In this document: positions 19,901-28,935 of the stretch, piece by piece
Layout of the letters: every line of letters begins with the position of its first letter
Position numbering within the stretch: the first letter of the stretch is position 1
DNA from: JBDSSS01 sp963764195
Lineage (GTDB): Bacteria; Actinomycetota; Actinomycetes; Actinomycetales; Dermatophilaceae
Length of the DNA: 64,000 nt
Direction: 5' to 3'
NCBI GenBank assembly: GCA_963764195.1
Contig: CAVXRG010000011.1
Coordinates: 1-64,000, forward strand
Notes under the pieces: generated by a model
Seen by the model: only the letters and a program-made list of their open reading frames with translations
What the model was told of the DNA's origin: nothing
Database searches by the model: none
Translations under genes and position numbers: made by a program

Positions 19901-21126
19901 ACAGTCGCGTCTGCGCGTTCCTCCGCCTCTCGTACGTCGGTGATCTGGAAGGCAAAGAAGGACGAGTCACCAGTCGAACGGCGGAGTAGCTCGGCCGCCT
20001 CACGCGCGACCATGGCGACTTCGGGATGGTTGGGTCTGACGAACGAGGCCAGAAGGGAATGCGAGAGAACGCCAGAGTGGTCGTCCGCGTTCACCAGTGA
20101 GTGCTTGATCTCGTCAAGTTCACGCTGAGAGTCAGCGTCGAGTAGGTCCTCCGCGTCGCGAGGGCGCGCCGCAATTTCTCGAGCAAGCTGTACCAGGCGC
20201 GACCGTTGTGCCGACCTGCGGGGGTCCCCCTGCCACAGCCACAGATCGCGCGGCTGGACATCGATTGCCTGTTCGAACCGGGAGAGCACTTTTCCGGTGA
20301 CTGCGTCCTCGAGCGTGAGCACACAGTCCGCTCCGCGGCGCTCCTCAACCTGCGACATCACGCGAGCCGACAACGGGACGCTGATGCTGTCGAAGCCAGT
20401 GGTCCCTGCTGGCAGGAAGCCCTCATGCACCACCCTGGTCCCGTATTCCAGATCCGAGTCACGAACAACGACGCTCAATTGCGCCTGGTTGAGAGGCTCG
20501 GACAGAGAGATGGTCAGACCCGTGATCTGAGGGATCCGGGCCGCTGACGAAGCCCACGACCACTGGTCACTGACGTCAGCCCTCAACTTCGCGTCAACGG
20601 TGGCCATCGAAATGTCGCCTTCTGGGTCCGAGACTTCGTCGACCAAAAAGTCGCTGAAGTCGACGGTGGCGCCGTCCGAGGTCGGCACGGGGGCCACGAC
20701 AATGGACGTGGAGGCGGAACTCTCGCGCATGACCGGAGCGCGGCGGGTGGCCCAGTAGTCGAGCGCATTGGTCATGAGGTCGAGGATCTGCCCGCGATCT
20801 GCGTAGCTCGAGAGGGCCTTTGCGTCCACAATTAGCTCGGCCTCCCCATCCAGCCAGGAGGACGGACGGATGTCCCGCGCGAAAGGCCGCAAGCCAACGG
20901 CCGCACCATCGCCTACGAACGGGACGATGGTGAGTTGGTCGCCTCGTGCCTCGACGAAGGTGATGGCGTTGGAGGTCTCTTCGAACGCGAGCCAGGTTCC
21001 ATCCTCGCCGCGGAGCACCTGAGCCCTCTGACCAGCGTCCTGAAGGAACGCGTCTGCCAATGCCGTTGTCGTCGGGTTCAAACTGCTCGCTGCGCCCGAG
21101 GTCGCCCTGTCGTCCACTTCGCTCAC
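13896..21126 (-). CDS. Giant transglutaminase-like / DUF4011 / SF1 helicase / Vsr-like nuclease / DUF3320 protein, three frameshifts
   Basis: One locus of about 2400 codons read from 21126 (GTG) to 13896, split into four frames. Part 1 (to about 19630) has a strand-rich N-terminus and a transglutaminase-like Cys region (GLGTCMDTTVLAAAVMEHAG, then VHGHIFVGYW). Part 2 has DUF4011 (WKSSLFSLNATNALLNL) and the Walker A of a Dna2/Nam7-type SF1 helicase (LQGPPGTGKSQTITNM). Part 3 (about 16520 to 15900) has Walker B FDEASQI, VVGDTKQMPPT and LNWHYRSQDEALI. Part 4 has VAVTRARRKNVVF, a Vsr-like nuclease region (LDLVLARNE...LPVLLDGESW...WP), DUF3320 (VPKAQLRKSKKMGSFAWP) and a C-terminal domain perhaps of TY-Chap type. 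Each shift is repaired by one base: a G added at 4 Gs near 19626, a G removed near 16522, a C removed at CCC near 15897. Such proteins are common in defence islands; the target is unknown. Confidence 0.8.
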
Positions 21127-21306
21127 TCCACTCTCAACCGCGATTGCGCGGCACACTGCTGAACCATGACGGACAGTACTTGGCCGAATGCCTTCGGTGC
21201 CCCCCGGCGCGTCATTCACGTTTCGGCCCTCAGGCAGCATCGGCCCGAGAGAACGCCGGGCATGCTGGGGTCTTGCCTCAACTCCGGACGGATCGTCTAA
21301 GCACGT

Positions 21307-22044
21307 TCATCTGCCGTGCTGCGTCCCGAGCGAGGTCTCGACGTCGACCCACGTCTTGGCAGAGTTGGCTCGGTCGGCGAGGACTCCGGCTTGGACTCGG
21401 TTGTCGACGCCGAGCTTGGTGAAGGCGCTCTGGAGGTGCGTCTTGACCGTGGTCTCACTGACATAGAGCTCGCTCGCGATGTCGGCATTCGACAGGCCGC
21501 GTGCCAGCCCAGCGACGACGTCTCGCTCGCGCGAGCGTCAGTGTGCGCCATGAGCCGAGCCGCCTCGGCGCGCTGCGCCGCCGCCGGGTCCTCCCGGACC
21601 TGGGTGAAGAGCTGCGCCGCGGTCAGCGGAGACACCGCGCCGAGCCCGCCGGCGACGTTGCGGATGCCGCCGCAGATCTCCTCGGGCGAGGCCGTCTTGA
21701 GCAGGAAGCCGTCGGCTCCGGCACGAATCGCGCGGTGAGCGACGTCGTCGTGGTCGAAGACGGTGAACATCAGCACCTTCGGCGCCCCGGGCCTGGCCTT
21801 GCACCGCGGCGATCGTCTCGATCCCGCCGACCCGCGCCATCCGGACGTCGAGCACGACGACGTCGGGCCGGTGCGCCTGGACGGCGCCGACGACCTCGTC
21901 GCCGTCGCTCACCTCGGCGACGACCTCGAGGTCGGCAGCCGCTCCGAGCATGTGCCGCAGCCCCATGCGGACCATCGGGTCGTCGTCCACGAGCATCACG
22001 CGGATCGCGCGCTCAGGGCCACTGTCATCGCTCTCGTTCTTCAT
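21307..22044 (-). CDS. NarL/FixJ-type response regulator, two frameshifts
   Basis: A transcriptional regulator of a two-component system. The receiver domain starts VMLVDDDPMVRMGL with the acidic pair, and VVVLDVRMARVGGIE holds the phospho-accepting Asp. After a frameshift near 21790 (in a CCCGGGG stretch) it continues VLMFTVFDHDDVAHRAIRAG and GFLLKTASPEEI (the conserved Lys). After a second shift near 21530 the LuxR-type helix-turn-helix follows: RERDVVAGLARGLSNADIA then VSETTVKTHL. The ATG start at 22044 is preceded by GGGGAC. It lies 13 bp downstream of the sensor kinase gene, in the same direction, and is its likely partner. Confidence 0.88.
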
Positions 22045-22057
22045 ACGTCCCCTCAGT

Positions 22058-23381
22058 TCATTCAGAGTTCGGTGCCCGCCAGGGCAGCCGGATCGACACT
22101 CGGAAAGCGGCGTCCGAGTCCGTGCCCGCCTGCATCTCGCCGCCGTAGTGCTCGACCCGCTCGCGGATGCCGGTGAGTCCCGTTCCTTCTCGCGTCCCGC
22201 GGCCGTGGTCGCCCGAGACGCGTGGGCCCGTTGTGCGACGGAAGGTGGTTGGCGGTCGCGATCACCAGGTGACCCTCCGCCGGCCCGCCGGTCACGGACA
22301 GCCGGACGCTCACGGTCGAGGCATGCTTGCGTGCATTCGTCAGCAGCTCCTGGACGATCCGATAGGCCGCCTGGGCGATGTGCGGGTCGAGTGCCTCGCC
22401 GTCGTCGACGAAGACCGTCGCGACCAGCGGCATCCCGGCCGTCACCGAGTCGTCGATGAGCGCCCGCACGTCGCGCAGCGTCTTGGTCGGTGCTGCGACG
22501 TCCGGGTCGTCGGCGTTGCGGAGCAGGTCGAGGAGGTGGTGCAGCTCGGCCACCGACCGCGCCGCCGTCTCGCGGACGACCTGCGCCGACTCCTTCATCT
22601 GGGTCGTCGCAGCACCACCGCGTGCCTCGACCGCTGACGCGTCCGCCATCGCCTGCAGCGCTCCCGCGTGCACCGACAGGATCGAGAGGTTGTGCCCGAG
22701 CCCGTCGTGGATCTCGCGGGCGAGGCGCTCGCGCTCGGCCTGACGGGAGACCTGGTCCGTCAGTGACGAGACCGCCGACCGCTCCTCGGCCACCACGACG
22801 GCTGCTGTCTGCAACTGCGCGCGCGTGCGCAGCCAAGTGCCGATGCCCACGAAGAGCGCCACCAGCACCACGGTGAGGACCACCACGACGAACCATCCGA
22901 CGGGCTCGCCGTCGGCAGCGAAGAGGCTGCCCCAGAACGAGACCGGTCGCGGCGTCCACTTCAGGTCGCGCCAGACGGCGAGGCCGGTGGCCGCCACGAC
23001 AAGCGGGGCCAGCTTGTAGACGTCGGGTAGGGGTCGGCAGATCAGCACGGACATCAACCCGATGAGTGCAGCGGTCGGGCCGAGCTGGACGAGTGGCGCG
23101 GCGCACCCGACGATCGTCAGCGCGACCGGCCACCGCTGGCGCCACGCCACGGCGACCATGAGTGCCAACCCGAGCAGCGCAAGAGTCATGCCGACACCGC
23201 TCGACGGGTCGGACATCGCCACGGGAAGCCCCTCGGCAGCCCGGCGACGGCCGTCAAAGCCGCCAGACGCATACACCGCGTCCAGCAGCATGAGGGACCC
23301 GAGCCCCACGGTGCGCAGCCGGCGCAGCACCCGGTCGCGGCGCGTGAGGTCACGCAACCACGACGGCGGGCTGAACGGCAT
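22058..23381 (-). CDS. NarL-family sensor histidine kinase, one frameshift
   Basis: A membrane sensor kinase of the HisKA_3 (LiaS/DesK-like) type. The N-terminal half has about six hydrophobic segments (for example around GVGMTLALLGLALMVAVAW and GWFVVVVLTVVLVALFVGI) without an obvious large extracellular loop, so it may sense the membrane. The dimerisation/phosphotransfer box is RERLAREIHDGLGHNLSIL, and the ATP-binding N-box is AYRIVQELLTNARKHA. The G-box region is split by a frameshift near 22225; removing one G from a GGG run restores TGLTGIRERVEHYGGEM and a normal C-terminus ending at 22058. The start is the ATG at 23381 after a GGGG. It is operonic with the response regulator and divergent from the DUF4352 gene. 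Confidence 0.88.
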
Positions 23382-23554
23382 ACCCCGAAAGGTAGGGCAC
23401 GGCACCGACGACGCCCTCCACCTTCCGGACGGTGCGCGCGCCCGCGCCTCATCCTTTCGGTCAGCCCACTCGGCCCACTCGACCGAGGCGGGCGAACGGC
23501 GCAAAGCGGGACAGTCTCCTCGGCAACCACACGACCAACGACAGGGATACCGTC

Positions 23555-24226
23555 ATGAGCGCCAACCAGCCGCACAACCCGAACCAGCCGACCATGTGGC
23601 AGCCGCCACAGATCCCGGCGCCGCCCGCACCCGAGCCGGCCCGCAAGAGCTGGTTCGCCCGCCACAAGATCCTCACCGGCCTGCTCGCCCTCGTGCTCAT
23701 CGGCATCGTGATGTCAGCCGTCAACGGGGGCGGCGCCACCTCGCCCACGAGCGGCTCGGTCGCCGCTCCCAGTGAGCAGAGTTCCGATGAGCAGAGCGCC
23801 GATGACCAGGGCGACGGCGACGCCGCCGCAGCAGCGAAGGTGGGCCAGAAGGTCCGTGACGGACAGTTCGAGTTCACCGTCACGAAGGTGCAGAAGGGCG
23901 TCGAGAGCGTCGGCGACGAGTACCTCAACGAGAAGGCGCAGGGCCAGTACGTCCTCGTCAGCGTCACGGTCAGCAACATCGGCGACACGGCGCAGCTGCT
24001 CGCCGACTCGTCGCAGAAGGTGCGCGACGCGAAGGGGCGCGAGTTCTCGTCCGCCACGGGGGCCGCGATCTACCTCAAGGACAACAAGGTCTTCCTCAAC
24101 GAGATCAACCCGGGGAATGCCGTCAAGGGAACGCTCGTCTTCGACATGCCCAAGGGCACCGAGCCGGCCAGCATCGAGCTGCACGACTCGCCCTTCTCCG
24201 ACGGCGTCGTCGTCCAGCTGAGCTGA
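23555..24226 (+). CDS. DUF4352 membrane-anchored protein
   Basis: About 223 residues. A proline-rich cytoplasmic N-terminus (NPNQPTMWQPPQIPAPPAPE) is followed by basic residues and one membrane segment (KILTGLLALVLIGIVMSAV), then an acidic Ser/Asp/Glu/Gln linker, and an Ig-like DUF4352 domain starting near KVGQKVRDGQFEFTVTKV and ending with FDMPKGTEPASIELHD. DUF4352 domains are extracellular beta-sandwiches, often in Gram-positive surface lipoproteins and anchored proteins; the function is not known. The start was set at the ATG at 23555, since upstream codons give non-native sequence. It is divergent from the sensor kinase and could be a target of that system, which is only a positional inference. 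Confidence 0.85.
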   Translation: MSANQPHNPNQPTMWQPPQIPAPPAPEPARKSWFARHKILTGLLALVLIGIVMSAVNGGGATSPTSGSVAAPSEQSSDEQSADDQGDGDAAAAAKVGQKVRDGQFEFTVTKVQKGVESVGDEYLNEKAQGQYVLVSVTVSNIGDTAQLLADSSQKVRDAKGREFSSATGAAIYLKDNKVFLNEINPGNAVKGTLVFDMPKGTEPASIELHDSPFSDGVVVQLS

Positions 24227-24243
24227 CACGGCGTATGCCGGGT

Positions 24244-24281
24244 GGTGCCCGCCGCGCACTGAGGGGGGTGCGGCGGGCACC
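24244..24281 (+). terminator. Strong hairpin terminator after the DUF4352 gene
   Basis: A perfect 12-bp inverted repeat, GGTGCCCGCCGC at 24244-24255 and GCGGCGGGCACC at 24270-24281, with a 14-base loop, starts 18 bp past the stop codon and is followed by GTTTCTCC. It fits an actinobacterial hairpin terminator with a weak U tract. Confidence 0.75.
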
Positions 24282-24438
24282 GTTTCTCCACCCGGCTGTC
24301 GGACCCGTCTGTCATCATCGTCATCGGGTCAAGAGGCGCGACCGTCACCCACCTTGGAGGGGTCGCCCAGCAACCGAACCGCTTCGGTGCTGTCCATGGA
24401 AGACCCGGCCAGGCAGCGCCCGCTGCCCTGGTCAACGC

Positions 24439-24471
24439 GGGCCTCTGTCCAGAGGCTCTGGACGAGAGGCC
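24439..24471. promoter_or_regulatory. Nested palindromic hairpin in the 5' region of the DUF3293 gene
   Basis: The 274-bp stretch after the terminator carries no gene that I can support. It holds a strong hairpin: GCCTCT (24441-24446) plus GTCCAGAG (24447-24454) pair with CTCTGGAC (24456-24463) and AGAGGC (24465-24470), about 14 bp with one bulged G and a one-base loop. The core is a near-perfect palindrome, so it could equally be a protein-binding operator. A smaller perfect stem (ACCGAA/TTCGGT) lies at about 24376-24391. No T run follows. Confidence 0.4.
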
Positions 24472-24555
24472 GACCATGCGTTCCTGCGCCAGTTCCCTTG
24501 CGGCCGCGAGGGGTTGCGTCACCGATGCCAGTGCAGCGGGGGAGGTGACCTGCCG

Positions 24556-26610
24556 ATGATCCGCGATGTCTATCTGGACGTCCTGCTGCGACTGCACCTG
24601 CCCGACGGGCTCACGATGCTCGAGCCCGCGCCAGCTGGCTCGACCCACGGCGTGGCTCCGACACGCGAGCCCGTCCACGTGATCACGGCCTTCAACCCGC
24701 ACGGGCGGGTCGCCACGGAGACCGACAACGCCCGGAGCCACCGCGCGCTCGTGGAGCGCCTGCGCAGCCGTGGGATCGCGTCCCACCCCGCAGCCGGTGG
24801 CGACCGGTCGTGGCGCCACGTCGAGCCCGGCGTCGTCATCATCGGGCTGCCGCGAGCCGAGGCCGTGGCGCTCGGCAAGGACTTCGGCCAGGACGCGATC
24901 TTCGAGTGGACCGCCGATGCCCTGTCGGTCATCTCGTGCACCGACGACAGCGTCGTGGAGCTCGGGTGGAGGCGGATCGTCCCGGATGACAGGGCTGCCG
25001 GGGTGGACCGAGCCTGGCGTGAGCTGGGCCTGCCGTCGCCGTACGAGTCCATCGCTCTTGCCTCGTCCGCGCTGGACCGGACTCTCGAGACGGCCGATGC
25101 CGAGCGCGCTGCGATGCTCCACGCACTCTTCGCTCACCTCGCCGACGACTTCTGGGCCCCGCGAGTGGCGGCACAGGAGGCCGCGTCCGAGCGCCGGAAG
25201 AAGGGTCAAGCCGCCGCCGCCCACCGTGACGCAGTCGCGGGGCAGGAGGCCGAGGAGCGCCGTGGGCTGCGCCGGGCTCAGAGGCGGGCCGCACGCAAGA
25301 GCAACGAGGTGCAGCACGACCTCCACGTGCGGCAGGGATGGCCCGCGACGTGGCGGCCGCGCACCGTCGACCAGTGGGTCGCGCTCGGTGGAGACGCCGC
25401 ATCGGCCTGCCGCTGGGCTGACAGCGGTTGGTCGGCCACCGAGGTGGTCGCCGCCGCGAGGGCCGCGGGCGGGACGGCATACCTCCCGGTCGTCCCGGGG
25501 TCACCCGAGCACCACGCGGCATGGGGTGACGGTCTGCACGACATCGCGCTCGGTGGGTGGCCGGCTGCCCCGGCCGAGACCTTGGTCTCGGTGAAGCGCA
25601 CCTTCCCGGACGGCCGTCGGGAACGATGGTTCGTGCTCCCCGCAGCGGAGGATGGTGTGCGCGTCGTGCGCCTCGTTCGCGACGTGGAGGCCTCGTGGCG
25701 CGAGGAGCCGGCGGGTGAGTTCCCGACCGTGGAGGCCGCGTTCGCCGGGGTGCGAGAGCTGTCCCGGGTGGACGCCGGCATCGTGTGCGAGGTGAGCTCG
25801 GCGGCCGACCTGGGCGTCGACCTCCTCCACCATCTGCGTATGCCGCGCACGGGCCTCGACGTGCAGGTGGACGGTGTCGCTGATCGGCCCGCCGCGGAGC
25901 TGTTGGGCCTGGACCTCGAGGCGATCGCTCGCGCCGTCGAGGGTGTGCCGTCACGCCTCGTGCACTGCACGGTCGACGGCGTCGCCGTCGTCGCGGTGCG
26001 GACGGGACGTGGATGGCGCTGGCTCCGCGTCGACGACAACGGCACCGACGACGGTGAGCTCGTCGGTGAGACGGTTGCCGAGTGCCGGTGGCTCTCCGAG
26101 TCCGGAGGTGGGCCCATCAGCTGGGACGGTGGCAACTCCCTGCAGGTGGTCGCGCCCGGGCTGGCCGTCGCCCGCCAGTGGGGCGACCTGGGGGAGGAGC
26201 GCGAGTTCGTCGCGTGGCCCCAGGGCGCCACCGAGCGGGCCGCCGTCCTCGCAGACTGGATCACGGGACTGGACCTCGAAACCGTCGCGGCGCTCGTGCT
26301 CGAGACGTGGCCATCGCGTGAGCAGTGGCTCGAGTGGTACGACGTGTCGATCTGGCTCGAGCTCGCCGTCGAGGACGACGTGCTCGAGGCGCTGCGTCGC
26401 CGCCTGGCGAAGAACACGGCATACCAGCTGGCCCGGCACGCGGTACGCCACCCTCGAAGCAGAGCCGGGCGGGCACTTGCCACCGCGCTCGAGGAGGCCC
26501 GGCTGACCGGATTCACCGGGAGACTGTACGGAGGGCAATGGTTCGAGCGGCCCGTCTCCGACTCGGCGGAGAGCCATGCCCCGTCCTCGGGCGACGGGAT
26601 CGGTCAGTGA
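24556..26610 (+). CDS. DUF3293-domain protein with long unknown C-terminus
   Basis: A 684-residue protein starting at the ATG at 24556 behind a good GGGGGAGGTGA ribosome site. Residues about 1-145 match DUF3293: VHVITAFNPHGRVA, then RHVEPGVVIIGLPRAEAVAL and LGKDFGQDAIFEW. A charged, helix-forming stretch follows at about 200-250 (ERRKKGQAAAAHRD, EERRGLRRAQRRAARKS), probably a coiled coil. The remaining 430 residues contain VDQWVALGGDAASACRWA and several beta-rich segments I cannot assign. DUF3293 proteins are usually short (about 150 residues), so this is an extended actinobacterial form. Its stop overlaps the start of the next small gene (GTGA), so the pair is coupled. No enzymatic function can be given. 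Confidence 0.75.
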   Translation: MIRDVYLDVLLRLHLPDGLTMLEPAPAGSTHGVAPTREPVHVITAFNPHGRVATETDNARSHRALVERLRSRGIASHPAAGGDRSWRHVEPGVVIIGLPRAEAVALGKDFGQDAIFEWTADALSVISCTDDSVVELGWRRIVPDDRAAGVDRAWRELGLPSPYESIALASSALDRTLETADAERAAMLHALFAHLADDFWAPRVAAQEAASERRKKGQAAAAHRDAVAGQEAEERRGLRRAQRRAARKSNEVQHDLHVRQGWPATWRPRTVDQWVALGGDAASACRWADSGWSATEVVAAARAAGGTAYLPVVPGSPEHHAAWGDGLHDIALGGWPAAPAETLVSVKRTFPDGRRERWFVLPAAEDGVRVVRLVRDVEASWREEPAGEFPTVEAAFAGVRELSRVDAGIVCEVSSAADLGVDLLHHLRMPRTGLDVQVDGVADRPAAELLGLDLEAIARAVEGVPSRLVHCTVDGVAVVAVRTGRGWRWLRVDDNGTDDGELVGETVAECRWLSESGGGPISWDGGNSLQVVAPGLAVARQWGDLGEEREFVAWPQGATERAAVLADWITGLDLETVAALVLETWPSREQWLEWYDVSIWLELAVEDDVLEALRRRLAKNTAYQLARHAVRHPRSRAGRALATALEEARLTGFTGRLYGGQWFERPVSDSAESHAPSSGDGIGQ

Positions 26611-26915
26611 CCGCCGACCACGGTGGGTCCTCCACCGCGGGGGAGCCCGAGGAGCCGGTGGACCCGAAGGTGTTCCGGCAGCTCGTCGAGGAGCTCGATG
26701 CGCTTGCTGAGAAAGATGAGCGGGAGTTCGTCTACGCCTACGAGTCCTGGCGGTGCCACCTCATCAGCGTGTGCATCGGCGGCGACAACCGCTTCTACAC
26801 CCTGTGCGAGGACTGCCTGCACCGTGACGGTCCCTACGACGAGGAGCTCGACGCCGATCACGTTGCGCTGCACCATCGGTGGATCACCCGCGGTGCGGGT
26901 CGGGAGCGGTTCTGA
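26607..26915 (+). CDS. Small hypothetical protein, coupled to the DUF3293 gene
   Basis: A 102-residue acidic protein beginning at the GTG that overlaps the preceding stop codon. It has a Pro/Glu-rich start, a helical segment (VFRQLVEELDALAEKDER) and a Cys/His-containing part (WRCHLISVCIGG, LCEDCLHRDG, VALHHRW). The spacing of Cys and His is compatible with a small metal site, but I recognise no family. The tight coupling suggests it works with the DUF3293 protein. No membrane or secretion signal is visible. Confidence 0.6.
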   Translation: MTADHGGSSTAGEPEEPVDPKVFRQLVEELDALAEKDEREFVYAYESWRCHLISVCIGGDNRFYTLCEDCLHRDGPYDEELDADHVALHHRWITRGAGRERF

Positions 26916-27005
26916 CCCGAGCGCGGCGTGACGGAGCCACGGTTCAACAGGGCATCGTCACCGATCTCGCCTAGTGTCTGGGCGAATACGACAGGGGAGG
27001 CCACG

Positions 27006-27692
27006 ATGGCTGGGAACGACTGGGCGCAGCCTGCGCCGGACATGCTGGCGACGGCGAAGGATCGCGCGATGGCGGCCTTGAACTCGCCGGAGGCGGCTCG
27101 GAAGCTGCTGCGCTACTACGACACGACCACGGACTATGCAGGGGCGAGCTTCGCCACGATCGGCGAGAACGCACCCGACCGCATCGGGGCGGATGACCTC
27201 TTCGCCACGACCCTGCTGAGCGTCGCCATCCCGGCCAACGCGGCACGGCGGTTGACCGAGGACACGGAGACGACGGACGCGATCGCGGCGGCCCTCAAGG
27301 GTCTCCCGTCGGGGCCCTTGGAGACCGTCGACGCGACGGGCCTTGCGGCCATGGAGGTCCTGTACCGCCATGTGAAGAAGAACCTCGCCAAGGCGAAGGT
27401 CAAGACGTCGAACCCGTGGGTCATCGCGAGCAAGCTGTGCGCTCGCAAGCGGCCCGACCTCTTCCCCGTGCGCGACAACATCGTGTGCCGACTGCTCGAC
27501 ATCCAGCGCGCCAGCAACTACCGCGTCGACTGGCTCGTCTACCAGTCCCTTATTGGTGACGACGAGGTGAAAGGAGCGATCGAGCAGCTCCGCGCGTCGG
27601 TGCAGGAGTCAGCGTCGGATGCGGTCGTCCTCGACAGCGAGCCGTTGCGCCTGCTCGACGCTGCACTTTGGACGAGCGTGCAGATGTCGTGA
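27006..27692 (+). CDS. DUF6308-like hypothetical protein
   Basis: A 228-residue soluble protein with the ATG at 27006 preceded by a strong GGGGAGG. It contains KLLRYYDTTTDYAGASFATI, a segment ADDLFATTLLSVAIPANAAR, and TSNPWVIASKLCARKRPDLF followed by PVRDNIVCRLL. This pattern resembles the actinobacterial DUF6308 family as I remember it; no reaction is known. The pattern VAxKLLxRKRPxLxPVxDxxV is also reminiscent of small helical proteins found near regulatory genes. It stands alone between short gaps. Confidence 0.7.
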   Translation: MAGNDWAQPAPDMLATAKDRAMAALNSPEAARKLLRYYDTTTDYAGASFATIGENAPDRIGADDLFATTLLSVAIPANAARRLTEDTETTDAIAAALKGLPSGPLETVDATGLAAMEVLYRHVKKNLAKAKVKTSNPWVIASKLCARKRPDLFPVRDNIVCRLLDIQRASNYRVDWLVYQSLIGDDEVKGAIEQLRASVQESASDAVVLDSEPLRLLDAALWTSVQMS

Positions 27693-27764
27693 CGACATCG
27701 ACGGACGCGACGCGAAGGCGTTCCGGCGGCGTGGTGGACCTTGTCGGTCGCGAAGGGAGAAAGC

Positions 27765-28406
27765 ATGAGAACCGCACTGCGCGTCGTGGCGCTTGGCATA
27801 GTCGGTGCGCTTGTGGTGGGGCTGGCCGTGCTCGGCGCCTCCGGGCTCCTCGGGCTCAAGATCCCGTTCCAGACCCGGACCGTCGACCGGAGCCAGCCCG
27901 CCCTGCTGAAGTCGATCGAAGGCCTCAGTGAGTACCACGCTGCCGTGGGGAACTTCGAGATCGTCCTCGATGTCGAGCAGGACGTCGACTGGGTGCCGTC
28001 TTTCCTGGCGGGGGAGCGGTCGCTCTTCGTCGCGGCGGGAACGGTCGACGCCTACGTCGACTTCGGGGGCTTCGCGGAGGGAGACCTCGCGCTCTCCGAC
28101 GACGGCAAGACGGTGTCGATTCGGCTGCCGGAGCCGAGGCTCGACAAGCCGAACCTGGACCAGAAGCGCACGTACCTGTTCTCCCAGGAGCGCGGTGTCC
28201 TCAACCGGATCAACGACGCCCTCTCCACCAAGGACCAGCAGTCGCTGTACGCCTTGGCCGAGGACAAGCTGGCCTCGGCGGCGAAGGAGTCGGAGCTCAC
28301 GCGACAGGCCGGGGCAAACACCCGGACCATGCTGACGGGGATGTTCGATGCGTTGGGGATGACGGTGACCTTCGTCGACGCGCCGACGGGATTCATGGCT
28401 GAGTAG
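27765..28406 (+). CDS. DUF4230 membrane-anchored protein
   Basis: A 213-residue protein with one N-terminal membrane segment (VVALGIVGALVVGLAVLGA) and an exported domain of the DUF4230 type. Visible family stretches are SIEGLSEYHAAVGNFEIVL, ERSLFVAAGTVDAYVDFG, ALSDDGKTVSIRLPEP and a C-terminal helix with NTRTMLTGMFDALGM. The function of DUF4230 is unknown. The start was placed at the ATG at 27765 after GAAGGGAGAA; an in-frame GTG at 27741 would add eight residues. It probably sits on the outer face of the membrane. Confidence 0.85.
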   Translation: MRTALRVVALGIVGALVVGLAVLGASGLLGLKIPFQTRTVDRSQPALLKSIEGLSEYHAAVGNFEIVLDVEQDVDWVPSFLAGERSLFVAAGTVDAYVDFGGFAEGDLALSDDGKTVSIRLPEPRLDKPNLDQKRTYLFSQERGVLNRINDALSTKDQQSLYALAEDKLASAAKESELTRQAGANTRTMLTGMFDALGMTVTFVDAPTGFMAE

Positions 28407-28415
28407 GACCTGACC

Positions 28416-28927
28416 TCACCCACCTGTGGGCCGTGAATGGGTCCGCTGTCGACTCGCGACGAGGCTCAGGCGCTCTCGACCCGGGTGGCCCAGCGCGGGC
28501 TCGTACCCTCCGCGCCGATCGATCATTCCTCCCCATCCGTGCGGCGTCACGACGTAGATGTCACCGTCGAACGCGCCACGGAAATGGTTGGCGTACCGCC
28601 AGGCCCGAAACCAGAACTCCTCGCGCCGAGTGAAGATGACCCGGCCGTTGCGGCAGACGACCGTCACGAGCACGTGGGTCATGCCGTGGCCGCTGGGATC
28701 TGACGCCCAGCGCTCGGGCACCAACTGCTCGGCCAGCTCTCCGCCACTTCCCTTCCCGAGTCTCCGACCATCAGCTCACCCGTCGGTGCCACGCGTGCAT
28801 CGGTGACGCGCTGCGAGCCGAGCTCGACGGCAGCGACGATGATGTGGCCCAGCTCGAAGGGGCAGAGCCGATTGATGTCGTTCAACGTCTGCTGGGGATC
28901 TCTGACATGCCATGGGCGCTCATCCAT
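28416..28927 (-). CDS. Hypothetical protein, probably one gene split by a frameshift
   Basis: Two overlapping frames read as one protein. The first, from the ATG at 28927, gives QTLNDINRLCPFELGHIIVA, LGSQRVTDARVAPTGELMVG and DSGREVAE. A shift near 28755 leads to LAEQLVPERWASDPSGHGM and then VLVTVVCRNGRVIFTRREEF and ANHFRGAFDGDIYVVTPHGW. Both parts look like real protein and join naturally, giving about 170 residues. No family is recognised. Start confidence is low because the divergent neighbour's proposed start lies only 8 bp away. Confidence 0.5.
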
Positions 28928-28935
28928 CTGGCGAC

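Noticed and set aside
13896..21126. Three or four separate genes in place of one giant gene
   Set aside because: Domains follow the known order of the DUF4011/DUF3320 helicase family across the breaks, each break is a one-base shift, and the internal start codons are not preceded by ribosome sites or gaps.
24340..24420. S-box (SAM-I) riboswitch
   Set aside because: Only fragments (GAGGGG, GCAACC, GGTGC) resemble the consensus. The GAUGAAGCC segment and a closing P1 stem are not found, and the downstream gene has no link to methionine.
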